Shown: positions 48,534-60,702 of the stretch, piece after piece | How positions within the stretch are numbered: the stretch's first letter is position 1 | Layout: every line of letters starts with the position of its first letter | NCBI GenBank assembly: GCA_040954595.2 | Contig: CM082595.2 | Location: 1,922,001-1,986,000, forward strand | DNA length: 64,000 nt | DNA from: Balanoglossus misakiensis | Lineage: Eukaryota > Hemichordata | Direction: 5' to 3' | Notes under the pieces: model-generated | Told to the model about the DNA's origin: nothing | What the model saw: only the letters and a program-made list of their open reading frames with translations | The model's database searches: none | Position numbers and translations under genes: made by a program

Positions 48534-51500
48534 ATGCCTCGTAAAATACCATTTGTTGTTGTCCATGCGAGTAGCAATGATGATGGTTACTCGTCGAAAG
48601 AGCTTGAAGTGCACAATCCACTTGTAAAAGGATGGCAATCAGGACGATTCTGCCTGTATCCACAAGAAATAGTGGTCAGATTAACAGAACGGGCCAGAAT
48701 ACGGAAACTACAGATACTTTCCCACCAGTTTCTTGTTGGTAAGTCTATCCACTGTCTGTTTTATGACTCTTGCAGATATAACCGATACCAAAGTAGAGTT
48801 AAGTCACATCCAACCTTGTGTCCATTTAGACTCAGTTACTGAATTGGCCAGAAGTTGTTACATATTTTACATCAGACAGATCATATCCCCCGTTTTTTAT
48901 CTCACAGCAAGTAAAATTGAGTTCTTCATAGGAAATCTTCCACCAGACCATATAACAACTCTTCATGGTACAAGATACAAACGTTTAGGGTAAGTAAGCA
49001 GAGACAGTGGGTGTACAAGCAATACTTGGTTTGATACGTTGAATTATATAATGTTTGTAACAAGGTAGGAGACACTATATCTTATATGTGTTTCTTGGTA
49101 TTTTTTTCTGTCAGATATGTGTCTTTGTCTGACAATGAAAAAACTGGTTTTAAAGCACGTGAATTGAAGTCAGTACATGTGGATGCAGTGGGCCAGTACC
49201 TCAAGGTAGTCATTCACAAAAATCATGTCAATAAGTACAATCTTTTTAATCAGGTGAGTGTCACATGTTTCCGTTTTTTTTTCTTCCAAGATTGGCCTTT
49301 CACATTGACATTAAATCATGGAAGTTGAATGTTTCAATATTTTCATCTCTGTATGGGTCAGTCATTTGCATTGCTTTGTTCTTATGTCTCAGACTCTGCT
49401 GAAACAAACATCAACATTTATCTGTTTGTATTGTAGGTTGGAATTGTGGCTGTTAATGTTATTGGAGATGATGTGGAGGAGAAAGAAGGAAGACCGGTTG
49501 ATCCCACTGATCCGGTATGATATATGCTCTGTACCTCTGTCTGTCTGCATGTCTGTATCATACAGTGATACAGTAACTATCTTACAAGTGTAAGACTTTG
49601 ATTGTGAAAGTGTATATAATAATCAATACAAAATCATAAATTGTGATTAAGTCACTAACAACATTTGATTCTTTTCTAGTCCTTGCGTCACCTGCTGAAT
49701 ACTTACTTACCATCCGGAAAGTCTTTTCCTGATGATCCGTCCGGCATTAATGACTTTCCTGATCCTGCAGTTTGGGGTGCACTCAACAGGTATGCTGGAA
49801 CGTGAATGAATAAGAGTAGTTGCTATTTTTGGTGACTAGATAGTAGTGACCGTGGTTATTCCAAAGTTATTTGTAAGCCTTCTTATCCTAGTTTGTGTTA
49901 ACATTTTTCGTTCTTTCAGACCTGATTATATATCTCCCATGGATGACTTGGCATTTGACATGTACCAAGATCCGGAGGTGGCAGCCATAATCCGCAAACT
50001 GGATGTCAGAAAGAATGAAGCAGTACTACGTAAGTTTTTCAAACAAGTGTTGATATTATTCGCTATATGTGTATCAAGTGACGCATACCATCGAGACAAT
50101 TGATTTGAGCAGTCATAGTGCAGGAAGCACACAAGGTGTGTTACAATTGACTTTATCGGTCACTTTTGGCTTCTTTCTTACAGAAGAGAAATATGACCTT
50201 GCAAAGAGGCTGAAACAAGCCATTGCTGATTTACAAAAGGTTTGTGTTGTTTTATATAATATCATGGATGCTAGATCATTCATAGTATGGCAAATTTGGA
50301 TAGTTTGACAACAGGTATGACTTTGGGTGTGTGCTTGTGTGCATACGTAAATCTAGATAAAATCACGAAAAGAAGATGAAGTTATTATTTTAACATTGCA
50401 GCGGTCTCTAACATCAGAAATGTGTTTTTTTTTCCCTGTTGAACAGGTCGGAGAAAGACTTGGACGATATGAGGTTGAAAAAAGAAGAGCTGTTGAAAAT
50501 GAAGATTATGATCTTGCGAAGGTTAAAAAGATTCAGATGGATGAATATCGATTGCAAATTTACAAACAGTTGGAGGTCCATGATCTGCTTGACATGACAA
50601 GAGTAAGTAGAGATAATATTTGATGAGTGATAATTTTATGTGAAATTTAGCTCCATCAGATCAGTGGTAGTGTTTGAATGTGGTACATTGATTTTTGCCA
50701 AGATCAGGCTTTCATATCCTGTCTCCAAATGAGTGTCTACACGTGTTCAAAACTTCCAGAAAAATTCCATTAAGAATAATCACCCTGCTTGTATTTCTTA
50801 ACACTAAAGCAACTCTTTTGGCCGCCAAAAAATGTAAGTAATCATCGGTTGGAAGATTTTTGCCTGTGATGTCAGTGTTTGGGGAATTTATTGACTTTGA
50901 TGTGAAGTGTCTTTCTATTTCTGAAATCTGTCCTCTGGATGTCTCTCTTTGTGAAAACTTGTGTTATCACTCACACTTTAAACAATAATCATAACATCTT
51001 TTAATTAATAATAACAGCAGTATCATGTGTTTGTCAGTGCATGTGGTTTTGGAATATTACATCCTTGATTTGAACTCTTGAGTTCTTCTGTCTATCAGTG
51101 ACCAGCTTGTCTATGGTCTCACACTCATGATGTTCTCATGCACATGTTTGTGTATTGTTTCACTGCAAAGCATCAAATACTAACTAAGGGAAAACCCTAT
51201 GGCTTTTGACAAAGTGGGTGTCATATACTGTTTATTCTTTTGTCTTGAAGTCTGAGCGAGAGCGATTGAGGACTCCACCAAGAGAGAGATCACCATCACC
51301 AACATTACCAATCAAAGAGCCTACTCCAAGACCTCAAGTAGTACATCAGCCACAGGAACCAGAACCACCAAACAATGATGAACGACCATTGCCTGCTTTG
51401 AAAAAGTAAGTGGATTTAACCCTTTCGCCCCCTGTTCCCTCTTTAGAAGTCCAACCTTACTATAAAAAAACAATAGGTTTGGACTGAACCACTGTGGTGA

Positions 51501-54500
51501 AAGGGTATGTCTAATCAGGGAACCTGTCTATACTGAGCACCATTTCCTGTCCCTTTGCCATTGAACCGCATGTGAAAATAACCTCTATAAACCGGACACC
51601 TCTGTAAACTGAACAATGTATTCAGTCCCGTTGGTGTTTGGTTTAGAAAAGTTTTACTGTATAATGTTGGAATGCTATGTGATGATGAGTGTATTTCTAC
51701 GTTTCAGTTCTCCAAGACGTGAACCATCACCAGAGACGGCAAGAACTGTACCAGAGGACAACACAGGAAGTGGTATTACAGGTGAACCTGAACCAATGAC
51801 AGAGAAACAACTAAGAGAAGCAGGATCTGTTATTGATGTTTTTGGACTGCAGCTGGTATGTATGCATGCTACAGTGTTGGTTAATTTGCAAATGAAAATT
51901 CGTAAGAATTACCACACTCAATTTTCTTTGTTCAGATCTCAGTCTCATATTAATTAAATTTATTTGCAGGTTTCTGGTGCATACTCTAAGACGTGGTCAT
52001 ACAGAGAAGATGCTTTTGTTGCAATTCATAAACAAATGGAAAATGTTCCTACCGGTACTGATAAAGAAGAACTTCGAAGTATGCTACGAGCAGCTGTACA
52101 TCTCACACAGAAAGGAACTCGGGACAAAGTGTTCGCTGTGAGTACTCTAGCTAAAACAGAATTGTTTCAAAATGTGTTGTAATCAAAACTTATCACATCA
52201 ATAATGAGTAAATATCAGTAACTGTGACATGACATTTTATTGTAATCATTCCAACAGGTCTTCAATGCCTCCAATAACTTATTGAGAATGGTTCTGAAGA
52301 CCTGGATTCCAAAACATCGAATACCAAAACAGGACACAGCATACGCAGTGGATAAAACCTTACCAGAGTTACTGGCAAGAACTGGAGATACAGTAAGTCA
52401 CTTTGAAATAATCTGACATCAAAGATAACATTGTACTTTGTACAGCTGTGTGTATCTTCAGTATCAATACACATCTACAGAGGGAACTGGGGGTGAAAGG
52501 ATTAATTGATGAAGACGCTATCATTTGTTATTTTTGTAGGCACAAAGACCCAGAGATGCAGCCACCAATTTCATTGTTGAAATGTCAGAATTCAAAGAAG
52601 TACGACCACTTCACATTGTACCACACACCTGTGTACAGCCATTCAAGCTAGCCATGTCAACTCGTCTTGCCGTCAGCAGAGTTGTGGTTGTGGAGAAACT
52701 ATTGCATGATCTGGGTCTTGAGAAAAGCAGGTGAGTGATTCTTCCACAAGCTCTAATCTTAAGATCGTCGGTAAACTGTAAACAGATTCTTGTGTTTGTC
52801 ACTGACAAACCGACAGACTTACACCTGAAACATCTCATCAGGGTAGTGATCTCACAGTCAGAGGGCTTTGTCAACAGTCCTCAATATCTACTGAAGTTGT
52901 ACACGAGATTGGTGGTTTGTATTATTGATGGATTGATTTCTTCTTTTTTCCCGTAGTGGTTTAACTGTTGAAAACGTCATGAAGTTTTGTGTCAACTCTC
53001 TGGAGCATACAGCGGGCGAGGTGAGAGATGGTGCTGTTCGTATCATCTTGGATCTCTACCGTATGAAAGGAGATGAAGTCCGAGACTACCTTCCCCCAGA
53101 CGAACCATCCACTCGTAAGAATACTCTTTACAAGCATATCTTCCAGGAGTTTGATCGAATTGATGGAAAACCATCTGAAGCAGAACTAAAGGTAAGTTTA
53201 CATGAACCTGTCTTCTTTATTTTTAAGTAAAGCTCTATGAATCCACGCATTCACAAAAAGAAATAACAATTTCAACTTATAAGCACTATGTGTCTTTGTC
53301 GATAACTTTCTCAGTCACATACATGGCAGTATAGATTGATATATTTCTGTTTCATGTTTTGCAGAGACAACAGAAAGAAGCGCAGAAAAATGATCAGGAT
53401 AAGAAGAAAGCTCAGATTGATGCGTTACAAGCTGAACTACAACAGCTGAAAGATCTAGCATCTCAACAACAACCATCAACATTGCAACCCAAACGAGATG
53501 CCGATGACAGTGAATCGAAAAGTGGTGATATTAATATCCATATCAATGTTGTCTCTGGCAAAGGTATGATGAAGATTTATTGATATTACCCAATCTTATC
53601 ATTAAGCTTGACACTCTGAAATGATGACTAAAAATTATTGGAATGACGAAATCCTAATTGTCTTTCTCTGGATTGTTTTGCGTAGATGGAGCCAGCAGTC
53701 CAACAAGAAATGCTCGTCAACTCAGCAAAGTCAAATCAACGAAAGCATCAAGTATAGCTGATGCTTCCGAGTATGGAGAAGACATCGATAAGATGTGTAT
53801 ATTCTGTAATGAAAAGAATGATGATTTCACTGAAGAAGGTTTAGATCTTCATTACTGGAAACACTGTCCAATGTTAAAGAGATGTAATAATTGTAAACAG
53901 GTAAGTACTGGTGTCTTACAACAGTGATTTGCTGGTGTTCTTTTCCTTGAATTTCTTACACCGCTAACAATAAATAATGGTTTTGTATGTGAATCTGTAT
54001 CCACAGGTGGTGGAAATTGCAGGTTTTACAGAACATCTTCTAACAGAGTGTGACAAGAAAAATCAATTTGGGAAATGTCCACGCTGTAATGAGGCCATTG
54101 AAAAGCCCAATCTTGATAAACATGTGCAAGACAAGGCTTGTGCAGGTAAGATTTCTAACCAAACAGGAGTACAGAATTTACAACCTTTACAAACCATAAT
54201 AATCTTATTTGAATCAATGTAGCGTTGAACCAGTATCTGCATGTTTGTAACAAGCATGCTAAGCTAAACATATCTTTCCATTAGTCAAAGTGAACAGTGG
54301 AAATCCCACTAAGTCTGATATGCTTCATATTGTTTTCTCTTCACACTGCAGTGGCTAAATCCAAAGATGTAGCCAACAGATGTCCACTCTGTCATTTGAA
54401 TATTGCACCGGGAGAGGAGGGTTGGAAAAAGCATCTGATGGGAAGAGATGGATGCAAAAATAATCCCAGACGTGAACCTGCTTTGAAGAGAGGTATGTCC

Positions 54501-54771
54501 TTAATGATTCCAGTGACCAGGTTCTTGTTTGTTTGTTGTTGTTGTTTTTTTTGGGGGGGAGGATTGGTAAAATCAATGGAATGTGCGTGTTGATTACTGT
54601 TGTGTATTCTTATACTAGAAATGATGATATATGACTGAATGTTTTTTCTCCGTCCTTTTTCTTTCAATTTCCATAGCCAATGATACCAAAGGGAGACAAG
54701 GAGCAGGACGCGGGAAAGCTGTCGGCAGAGCAGGAAAAGGAAGACCTACCGGCAAAACTCCAAGGAAGTAA
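48534..54771 (+). CDS. CEP104: CEP104, ciliary tip and centrosomal TOG-domain protein
   Basis: Nineteen coding exons: 48534-48738, 48908-48989, 49115-49253, 49437-49514, 49680-49789, 49920-50029, 50184-50239, 50447-50602, 51251-51405, 51708-51855, 51970-52137, 52258-52392, 52540-52730, 52957-53191, 53365-53563, 53686-53900, 54007-54145, 54352-54492 and 54677-54771. They join to 2757 nt (918 residues; human 925). Order: N-terminal jelly-roll domain (RKIPFVVVHASS; SDNEKTGFKARELKSV), coiled coil (YDLAKRLKQAIADLQKVGER), Pro-rich linker, TOG domain (KTWSYREDAF; EVRDGAVRIILDLYR), coiled coil, and zinc-finger array (CIFCNEKNDDFTEEGLDLHY; CPRC; CPLC). CEP104 binds tubulin, CP110 and EB1 and works at the ciliary tip. 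The basic C-terminal tail lacks the SxIP EB1-binding motif of the human protein. Poly(A) signal at 55813. Confidence 0.95.
51417..51508 (-). repeat. 90-bp nested-palindrome repeat, copy 8
   Basis: Reverse-orientation copy in CEP104 intron 9. It is followed at about 51525-51620 by sequence with CTCTATAAACCGGACACC and CTCTGTAAACTGAAC, which looks like a second, different short repeat. Confidence 0.8.
52479..52505 (+). repeat. 90-bp repeat, copy 9 (right-end fragment)
   Basis: Only the right end remains, AGAGGGAACTGGGGGTGAAAG then GATTAA, in CEP104 intron 12. Confidence 0.7.
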
Positions 54772-57178
54772 AAAGGGTAGATCAAATGGTATAGTCATAA
54801 GTAAATATCTTGGAAGCTCACAGTATTTACTTTGTTAATCATTTAAAGAATTGCACCATAAGTTAAATAACCCAAACAGGAATCTTGTTTCATTTCAAGG
54901 TTTCATTTCTTGTATGGCTTCCATATTTGAGAAAACTTTTCTTTTATTACAGAAGGTTTCACAGTTGCTTAAGATATAGAATGAAACATAGAATATATAA
55001 TTACATCTTTTATTTCGAGTATAATAATTTTTTTTTGTCAAACGTATCTTTTGCCAGTGATTCATGCAAACTGGTGTAAGAGAGAATTACCTTCGGAGCT
55101 TTACAGCATGTGTATATTTCATTTCAAATTATCCCACAATAACATAGTGTACATAAGGTCACAATATAGTGTACATAATTCTACATAATGATGCATCATC
55201 TCAAATTGGCTTCCTTGAGAAATAGGTTTTATATTCATTGTAAATATTTATGGTAATCTGTACATGAGGTATTAATTATCTCATACATAACATTTTTCTA
55301 CATATATTCTGTATCTTAAAAGTACTAGTAACATCTTTTTTTTTCAGTTTAAAGTTATGAAACTTTTGACTATTGTTTCAACTTCCTGTGGTATATATGC
55401 TCATGTATTGAAGATACCTTCACATATGCTAGAATGGACAAGTGCTTTACTTTGAATGAGGATTTCTGACACAATGATTTGATGGTCCATGTCAGTACAC
55501 TCGTCTTTGTGTTCTACACGTGGCAAAACTAAAAACAGTTTACGCAGTTTTAGTAGACTAGAACTCCAGTTATCACACTTGTGGTGTTCTCTGTACAAAT
55601 CTGTGTGGTTCAGTTATATGATGTTGACTACAAAGTTGACGATGTCATTGCTAGGTGTTGACTCAAGAAAAGATTTAGCTTCATCAGGTATTTGAACATA
55701 ATTACATTAGGGCATACATATTTATGTAGTTTTTACTTTATCCTAACTAATTTTTATTTGTTTATGAACAGTGTACAGCATATTTTATTATTTTTAACAT
55801 AATTTAGTTATGAATAAAGCTTTAGCATTCATCTATGGCTGAAGTAGTGATGTGTTGTCATGTATCAATGAACAACTCACATAATGTTTTAAGATTTTCT
55901 ACTACATACATACACATCTTTCAATCAATTAGCCAGACAGCCCCCCCCCCCACCAACCCCCACCCCCTGACCAAATTGGCCAATTCACTTGTGTTTAATG
56001 CAATGATGAAGTTTGGTCAAGCAAAGCCATCTAGCAATAGCTGTGAGGCTATCATCTTGACCAGATCATTAAACTAAGCATTTGCATGATAGTGACCACA
56101 TGATCTATGCGTGTGTAGGCCTATCCAGGTGTTTTATTTTCAACACCTTTCTAATGTCTCACGCTCCCAGCGAAACGAGACAATCTGAACTGTCCATATT
56201 GACAGAAGAGGAAGGACGAACAAACACACGATATCGATCGATGAACCAGCGTAACGCACTAAATAATTCATGTGACGTAAGACTGTTTCACGCAATTGAA
56301 ATAGTGGACGACCTCATCACGAAGTTCAGGTCTCACCGTCTGGAAACTTTTACATTTTCGGCTTCTCTCGTCTTGGTGAGTACTTGAATTTAATAAGTAT
56401 AACAAGGTTTCTTTTCGATAAAAAAAGTTAAAATATACCCGAAGACAATATTATCACCAACTTGTAAATGGGGTCCGAATCAAATGTACAAACTTGTCTG
56501 TAATTGCTTTGGTACGTCCATGCACTAACCGAGGCAAAACACGCTTATAAAAAATCTTTTCGACCTCAATATTAAATCATAACTGGCAATTGATTTAACC
56601 GTAACCGTGCCAACAGTTAAACCGTCTCTCCATTATGTGATCCTGTTATTTTGACATTTTATTTGACAACACAACGGGTTACCGTGGCTAATAAGACAAT
56701 ACCCTAATTGTTAGCTAGTATTCTAAGCGATATTGTGGGTGTGTGAAAATCATTGCGGTCAAAATGTGTATTTGTTTTCCTATTATAACTTCCAAAAGTC
56801 ACGACATTCGCAAATAAGGTTTAAAGAATGACTAAAGTGGTGAAAGTATTCGTTCAAAATCCTTTCGGAAAGAGTAGTCTGGTTGCAGTAGCCCTCGTTA
56901 AGTTACGCAACAGTGTTTAGATTGCAGTCGGGCCTTTGTGAAAAGTGAAAGGTAGATTAAGCCAGGTCACGTGACTTCCATGGGAACAGGTAAATCAACT
57001 GTATGCAATCATGGCGAGTGTCCGAGGCGGATGTGAAATTTGCAAAGTTTGCAAAAGTCTAGAAAGTCAAGATCTCTAAAGGGAAAGTCTTGGCGCAGAG
57101 TTCGGAATTAAATGGTATACATTATTTATGAAACAGAGATTTTATTTTCCCACTTTTCCTTTCCAGGACTGAAGTAAA
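54772..57178. other. CEP104 3' UTR and 5' region of the FN3 gene
   Basis: CEP104 3' UTR to AATAAA at 55813-55818. A C-rich low-complexity patch lies at about 55939-55970. A stretch around 56160-56375 ends in a good donor (TCTTG then GTGAGT); the acceptor at 57166 (TTTCCAG) would join it as a 5' UTR exon, since the joined frame meets a stop at once. No coding exon is claimed. Confidence 0.5.
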
Positions 57179-57784
57179 ATGAATGTTAAAGACGCAATAA
57201 CTATCTGTGTCCCTGTCCTATTGATGACAATTCTTCGATTAAACACCGTTGATGCGGGAATCGAAGTCGTTAGCTTTACTGAGACAACGGTAACCGTCAA
57301 TTGGACAATACCAAACGACGTGGATTCGGCAAATATTTCCAGTTACACTATAAGTTACGATACGAAGACCATTTCGGTGAGCGATGCTACGTCATACCAA
57401 ATAACAGGCTTGTCGTCGGGAACTGGGTACACAATCTGCTACGTCATCGTTCTGAGTGATGGTTCGACTGACACCCCCTCCAGTAACTGCGTCATCACCT
57501 ACACAACCTATGATGCATTCAATAGCTTCGCCGTCGCGGCCATTGTGATTGCCTCCATCATTGTGTTCATCCTCCTTGTTGCCAAGGGCTTGGAAATTAT
57601 CTTGAATCCCGAGGAAAAGATGAAGAAAAGGGCAAAAGAGTTGTTGGAAGAGAAGAAAGTGCATGGACACAAAGTGAGTCCAGGTGTTAATGGGTTAGAA
57701 GACGCGAAAGGAAATGTGGATGAAAAACCAGACCAGAACCAACAAGCAGAAATACCACTGCCAGACCAAATATATGGGAATTAA
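57179..57784 (+). CDS. Small single-pass membrane protein with one fibronectin type III domain
   Basis: 201 residues from one coding exon. Signal peptide about 1-26 (ITICVPVLLMTILRLNTVDA), then one FN3 domain (about 27-110) with the conserved Trp in VTVNWTIP, the Tyr in SSYTISYDT, and the LSSGTGYTICYVIV strand. A membrane helix follows at 117-137 (FAVAAIVIASIIVFILLVA), then a 60-residue charged tail rich in Lys/Glu. Sequons at NWT and NIS suggest glycosylation. I recognise no orthologue; the architecture resembles a cut-down adhesion or cytokine-receptor-like protein. The C-terminus IYGN is not a standard PDZ ligand. The start is the first in-frame ATG after the 57165/57166 splice site. Confidence 0.8.
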   Translation: MNVKDAITICVPVLLMTILRLNTVDAGIEVVSFTETTVTVNWTIPNDVDSANISSYTISYDTKTISVSDATSYQITGLSSGTGYTICYVIVLSDGSTDTPSSNCVITYTTYDAFNSFAVAAIVIASIIVFILLVAKGLEIILNPEEKMKKRAKELLEEKKVHGHKVSPGVNGLEDAKGNVDEKPDQNQQAEIPLPDQIYGN

Positions 57785-58159
57785 ATGCATAACATATTTA
57801 TTGGCAGAGCGGTGACTGGTATAACACTGGTATCCCAGGTTGCCAACTCTTTTTACCTTTTATGTCTTTCCTGACAAAACTGTCTGCATAATTCATCAAC
57901 AACATGATACTTTTAATTTTTAACGGCGTTTTACAATACTTTATATGTCTAATGACAATTGGAGAGTACATAGAAGAATTGGCTTTTTTGTATTGGTCAA
58001 AGTTGACGGTGTGTCCAGTGAAGTGCCCGAAAAAGGGTGATAAAATGAAGAGGCATGTATACATAACATTAACAGATCAAACCAAATTTTAATACTCGCT
58101 TGAAGAAAGTGTGATGTTTTCGGTGATTGTGAAATGTATATTTACAACACTCAAGAATC
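57785..58159. other. Convergent 3' ends, FN3 gene and beta-lactamase-like gene
   Basis: A minus-strand AATAAA (TTTATT at about 57797) could end the beta-lactamase-like transcript, which would then overlap the 3' UTR of the FN3 gene. Open frames here look spurious. Confidence 0.4.
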
Positions 58160-60702
58160 CTACAATAATACAATAAGTGTGGTAGCCATCAAAGCGTACA
58201 ATAACTTTGAGTTTTGAACAGTTGAACCGCAGTCTCCCACAGGGGGTGGTGGATCATGCATCAACTCGCCCCGTTTGAAGATGTGCATTGGTATGGCGGG
58301 TACGTATGGTACCATGAGCTCATCAATGACGTCACCGTCTGAAGATCTGAAATAAGCAACAAGTGGGACTGGACCTGTGTAGGTTTCCAGAAACCAAGCC
58401 ATTGGTCCTACCATTGTGATAACAAACACGTCATCTTCGGCTGTTGGTATCAACTCTCCGATTCCGTATTCTCCATATCGGTAACGCAGGTTTTCTGAGC
58501 CACTTTCATGTGAAATAGTGCTATTACCCAACGCCTTGTGACCATATGTGCCGACATAGTCTTCAAGAGGACGCGTACGTGTGTTTTGAATTTTACCATT
58601 AACGTTTTCTCGCAGCGATATTCTTGTCATTTGATTGGCTGGCGCGTCGACATCTGCTGTCATTTCATTGGCTGGCGCGTCAACATCTGCATCAGCTGAT
58701 CCTGAGCTCGGTTGCCATGGTTCCGGGAACGTGCACGCTGTAGTGGTGTTAAGCCATGGCTCCTCTCCAAGCAACAGATCACTAGCAAAGTCTTCGATTC
58801 TCTTCATTGCCTCGTGGTCTTCACCGTTGTAAGGACCATTGACAGCTAAGAAGACGCCGACGTTCGCCTCTGGGTAAACATTCAGACGAGAACCGAAGGC
58901 TGGATACGAACCAGCATGACAGACCTTCAGATACCCTGTACGTGGATACAAAAGGATTCTGACATCATTTCGCATTATATTTAATAGGTCTATACATTTG
59001 AAGTTGTTTCCATATTTGGGATTGTATCTCAATATCATTAATAGTTGTCAAATCGTCCTCTGTCTTAATTAAGATTCGTGCTTTCCAACCAATGTTTCTG
59101 AAATTTGTATGGGAATGATAATCGTCTAAAGGATAGATTTTTGCTGTTAATAACCAGCTATGCATACTAGTATGTCAGACCACTGTAAATATGGTTATCC
59201 CAGGGCATCATATCATACCTCTATACATATTGTTATCCCAGCCCAAGGCATAACTAAACGAAGACTCGTCTACTGGATACGTTGGCCTTGCTTGGATGAA
59301 AGGCGAGTGTTTGGCAGTTTGTGGAAGAATGGTCTCGATGAGGTTAACGCCATCAACCAACTGTTCGCCTTCTTCGTTCTTTCCTCCACTCAGTACGAAG
59401 TTCATGTACCGAGCCATATCTACTGCGTTGGATATCAACCCTCCAGCTGCGACTCCAACATGATTGGCCCTGAAGCACACATCAAATGAACGTGCGTTAT
59501 AGGAGTGGAACAGACAGGTGCTATTCATAGCAAGTTATTCGGGGATGTTTTAGACCAAGATTAGAAAAAAATATCTAAGATATTAGTCACAATTCCACGA
59601 ATTGAGGGTATAATTTCGCACAAAGCATAAAAGTAACAGTCTGTTTTGTACTTACACGTAAGTTGACTTGTTATAATGATGCCAGTATTGGTCGGGCATC
59701 CATATATACGACTCGGAAAAGTTTTCGTTGCTCCAATCCAAGTGCAAAAATCCAGACGACGTCATACCGAGTGGATCATAGATTCTCGTTTGTATTAGAT
59801 TCTCAAAAGTGTCCTCTTCGAGTTTTTCGGCGATATCACCTGCCACAGCAAACATTGTATTCAGATAGGCGTACTTGCTCCTGAATGGGCACAGCTCGGC
59901 CAGGTATTGGCGATGACTGTCGGAAGCAATGAAAATAGTGATATCCAAAAGATGTGTTTTGAAATAGAAAGTAGAGGGTCGTAATGGCACAGAATTTATC
60001 CCTTTACCATCTTAATTTACAGCCCAGATTTGCAAGATTTGTGATTGCATTTTATAAAATTTTATGGACTATATGCAATATGGTCATTTTCTTCAAGGTA
60101 GATAGATGTACAGCTGTTTTTAAACCCTTTCTATAATCAACCTTTTAGTGTCATTTCCATTTGTAACACTATAGCATTGACATTGCTTACCTGACATAAT
60201 CTGATCTGTCAGCCTTCACGAAACCACCCAGCATTAAATATAGGATATCATCGCTCATGCAAACTCTATGGGACAAGAGGTCGTATATAGTAGTTTGTGT
60301 GTCACGATAATTGTCCCCGTTGGCAACCGTGAAGTCTGGGATGTAATCTTTGCAAGGGGTTGACCATGTGACGTCTTCGTGTTCACTTAATATCATCGCC
60401 AGTAGAGTTGCAGTGAATGATTTGGAACACGATGCTAGGTCGAAAAGTGTGTTTTCAGTCACAGGTGTGCCTTTCTCCATGTCGCTAACACCGTACCCCT
60501 TTGCCAAAACAGTCTGACCATCTTTCACCATTGATAACGTCAGGCCAGGTATGTTTTTACAGGCCATGGTTGCATTGACGAAGTCATCCAAAGCTTGTAA
60601 CTCCTCCGATGTCAGAGCATGGCATCCCAAGAGGTGAAGGAGAAAGAATAATATTGCAAAGGTAGACTTCTTGCTGAAGAATTTGCGAAACATTGCGGAC
60701 AT
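58160..60702 (-). CDS. Secreted serine beta-lactamase-like protein (class C/penicillin-binding fold)
   Basis: Four coding exons: 60702-60191, 59916-59656, 59469-59219 and 58935-58160. They join to 1800 nt (599 residues). A signal peptide (STFAILFFLLHLLGCHA) leads into a Pfam beta-lactamase (PF00144) type domain: SCSK at 91-94 is the catalytic SxxK, YLN at 188-190 the YxN, and HAG at 348-350 takes the place of KTG. GWDNNMYRG and NHVGVAAGGLISNAVDMARY also fit the family. Animals carry several such genes (LACTB-like), acting as peptidases or esterases on mostly unknown substrates; resistance to antibiotics is not implied. The C-terminal 200 residues hold an extra beta domain and a duplicated ADVDAPANxMT segment. 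The hydrophobic C-terminus suggests a GPI or membrane anchor. Confidence 0.87.
58618..58692 (-). repeat. In-frame tandem duplication in the beta-lactamase-like gene
   Basis: Two neighbouring units of 33-36 bp encode ADVDAPANEMT and ADVDAPANQMT, sharing the DNA word GGCTGGCGCGTC. They lie in the linker between the catalytic and C-terminal domains. Confidence 0.8.

Noticed and set aside
56082-56387. Coding exon upstream of the FN3 gene
   Set aside because: Its best donor leads, after splicing to 57166, straight to an in-frame stop; more likely 5' UTR.
57904-58092. Small hydrophobic open frame of 62 residues
   Set aside because: Lies in the convergent 3' UTR region, no known motif, and in AT-rich sequence where such frames arise by chance.
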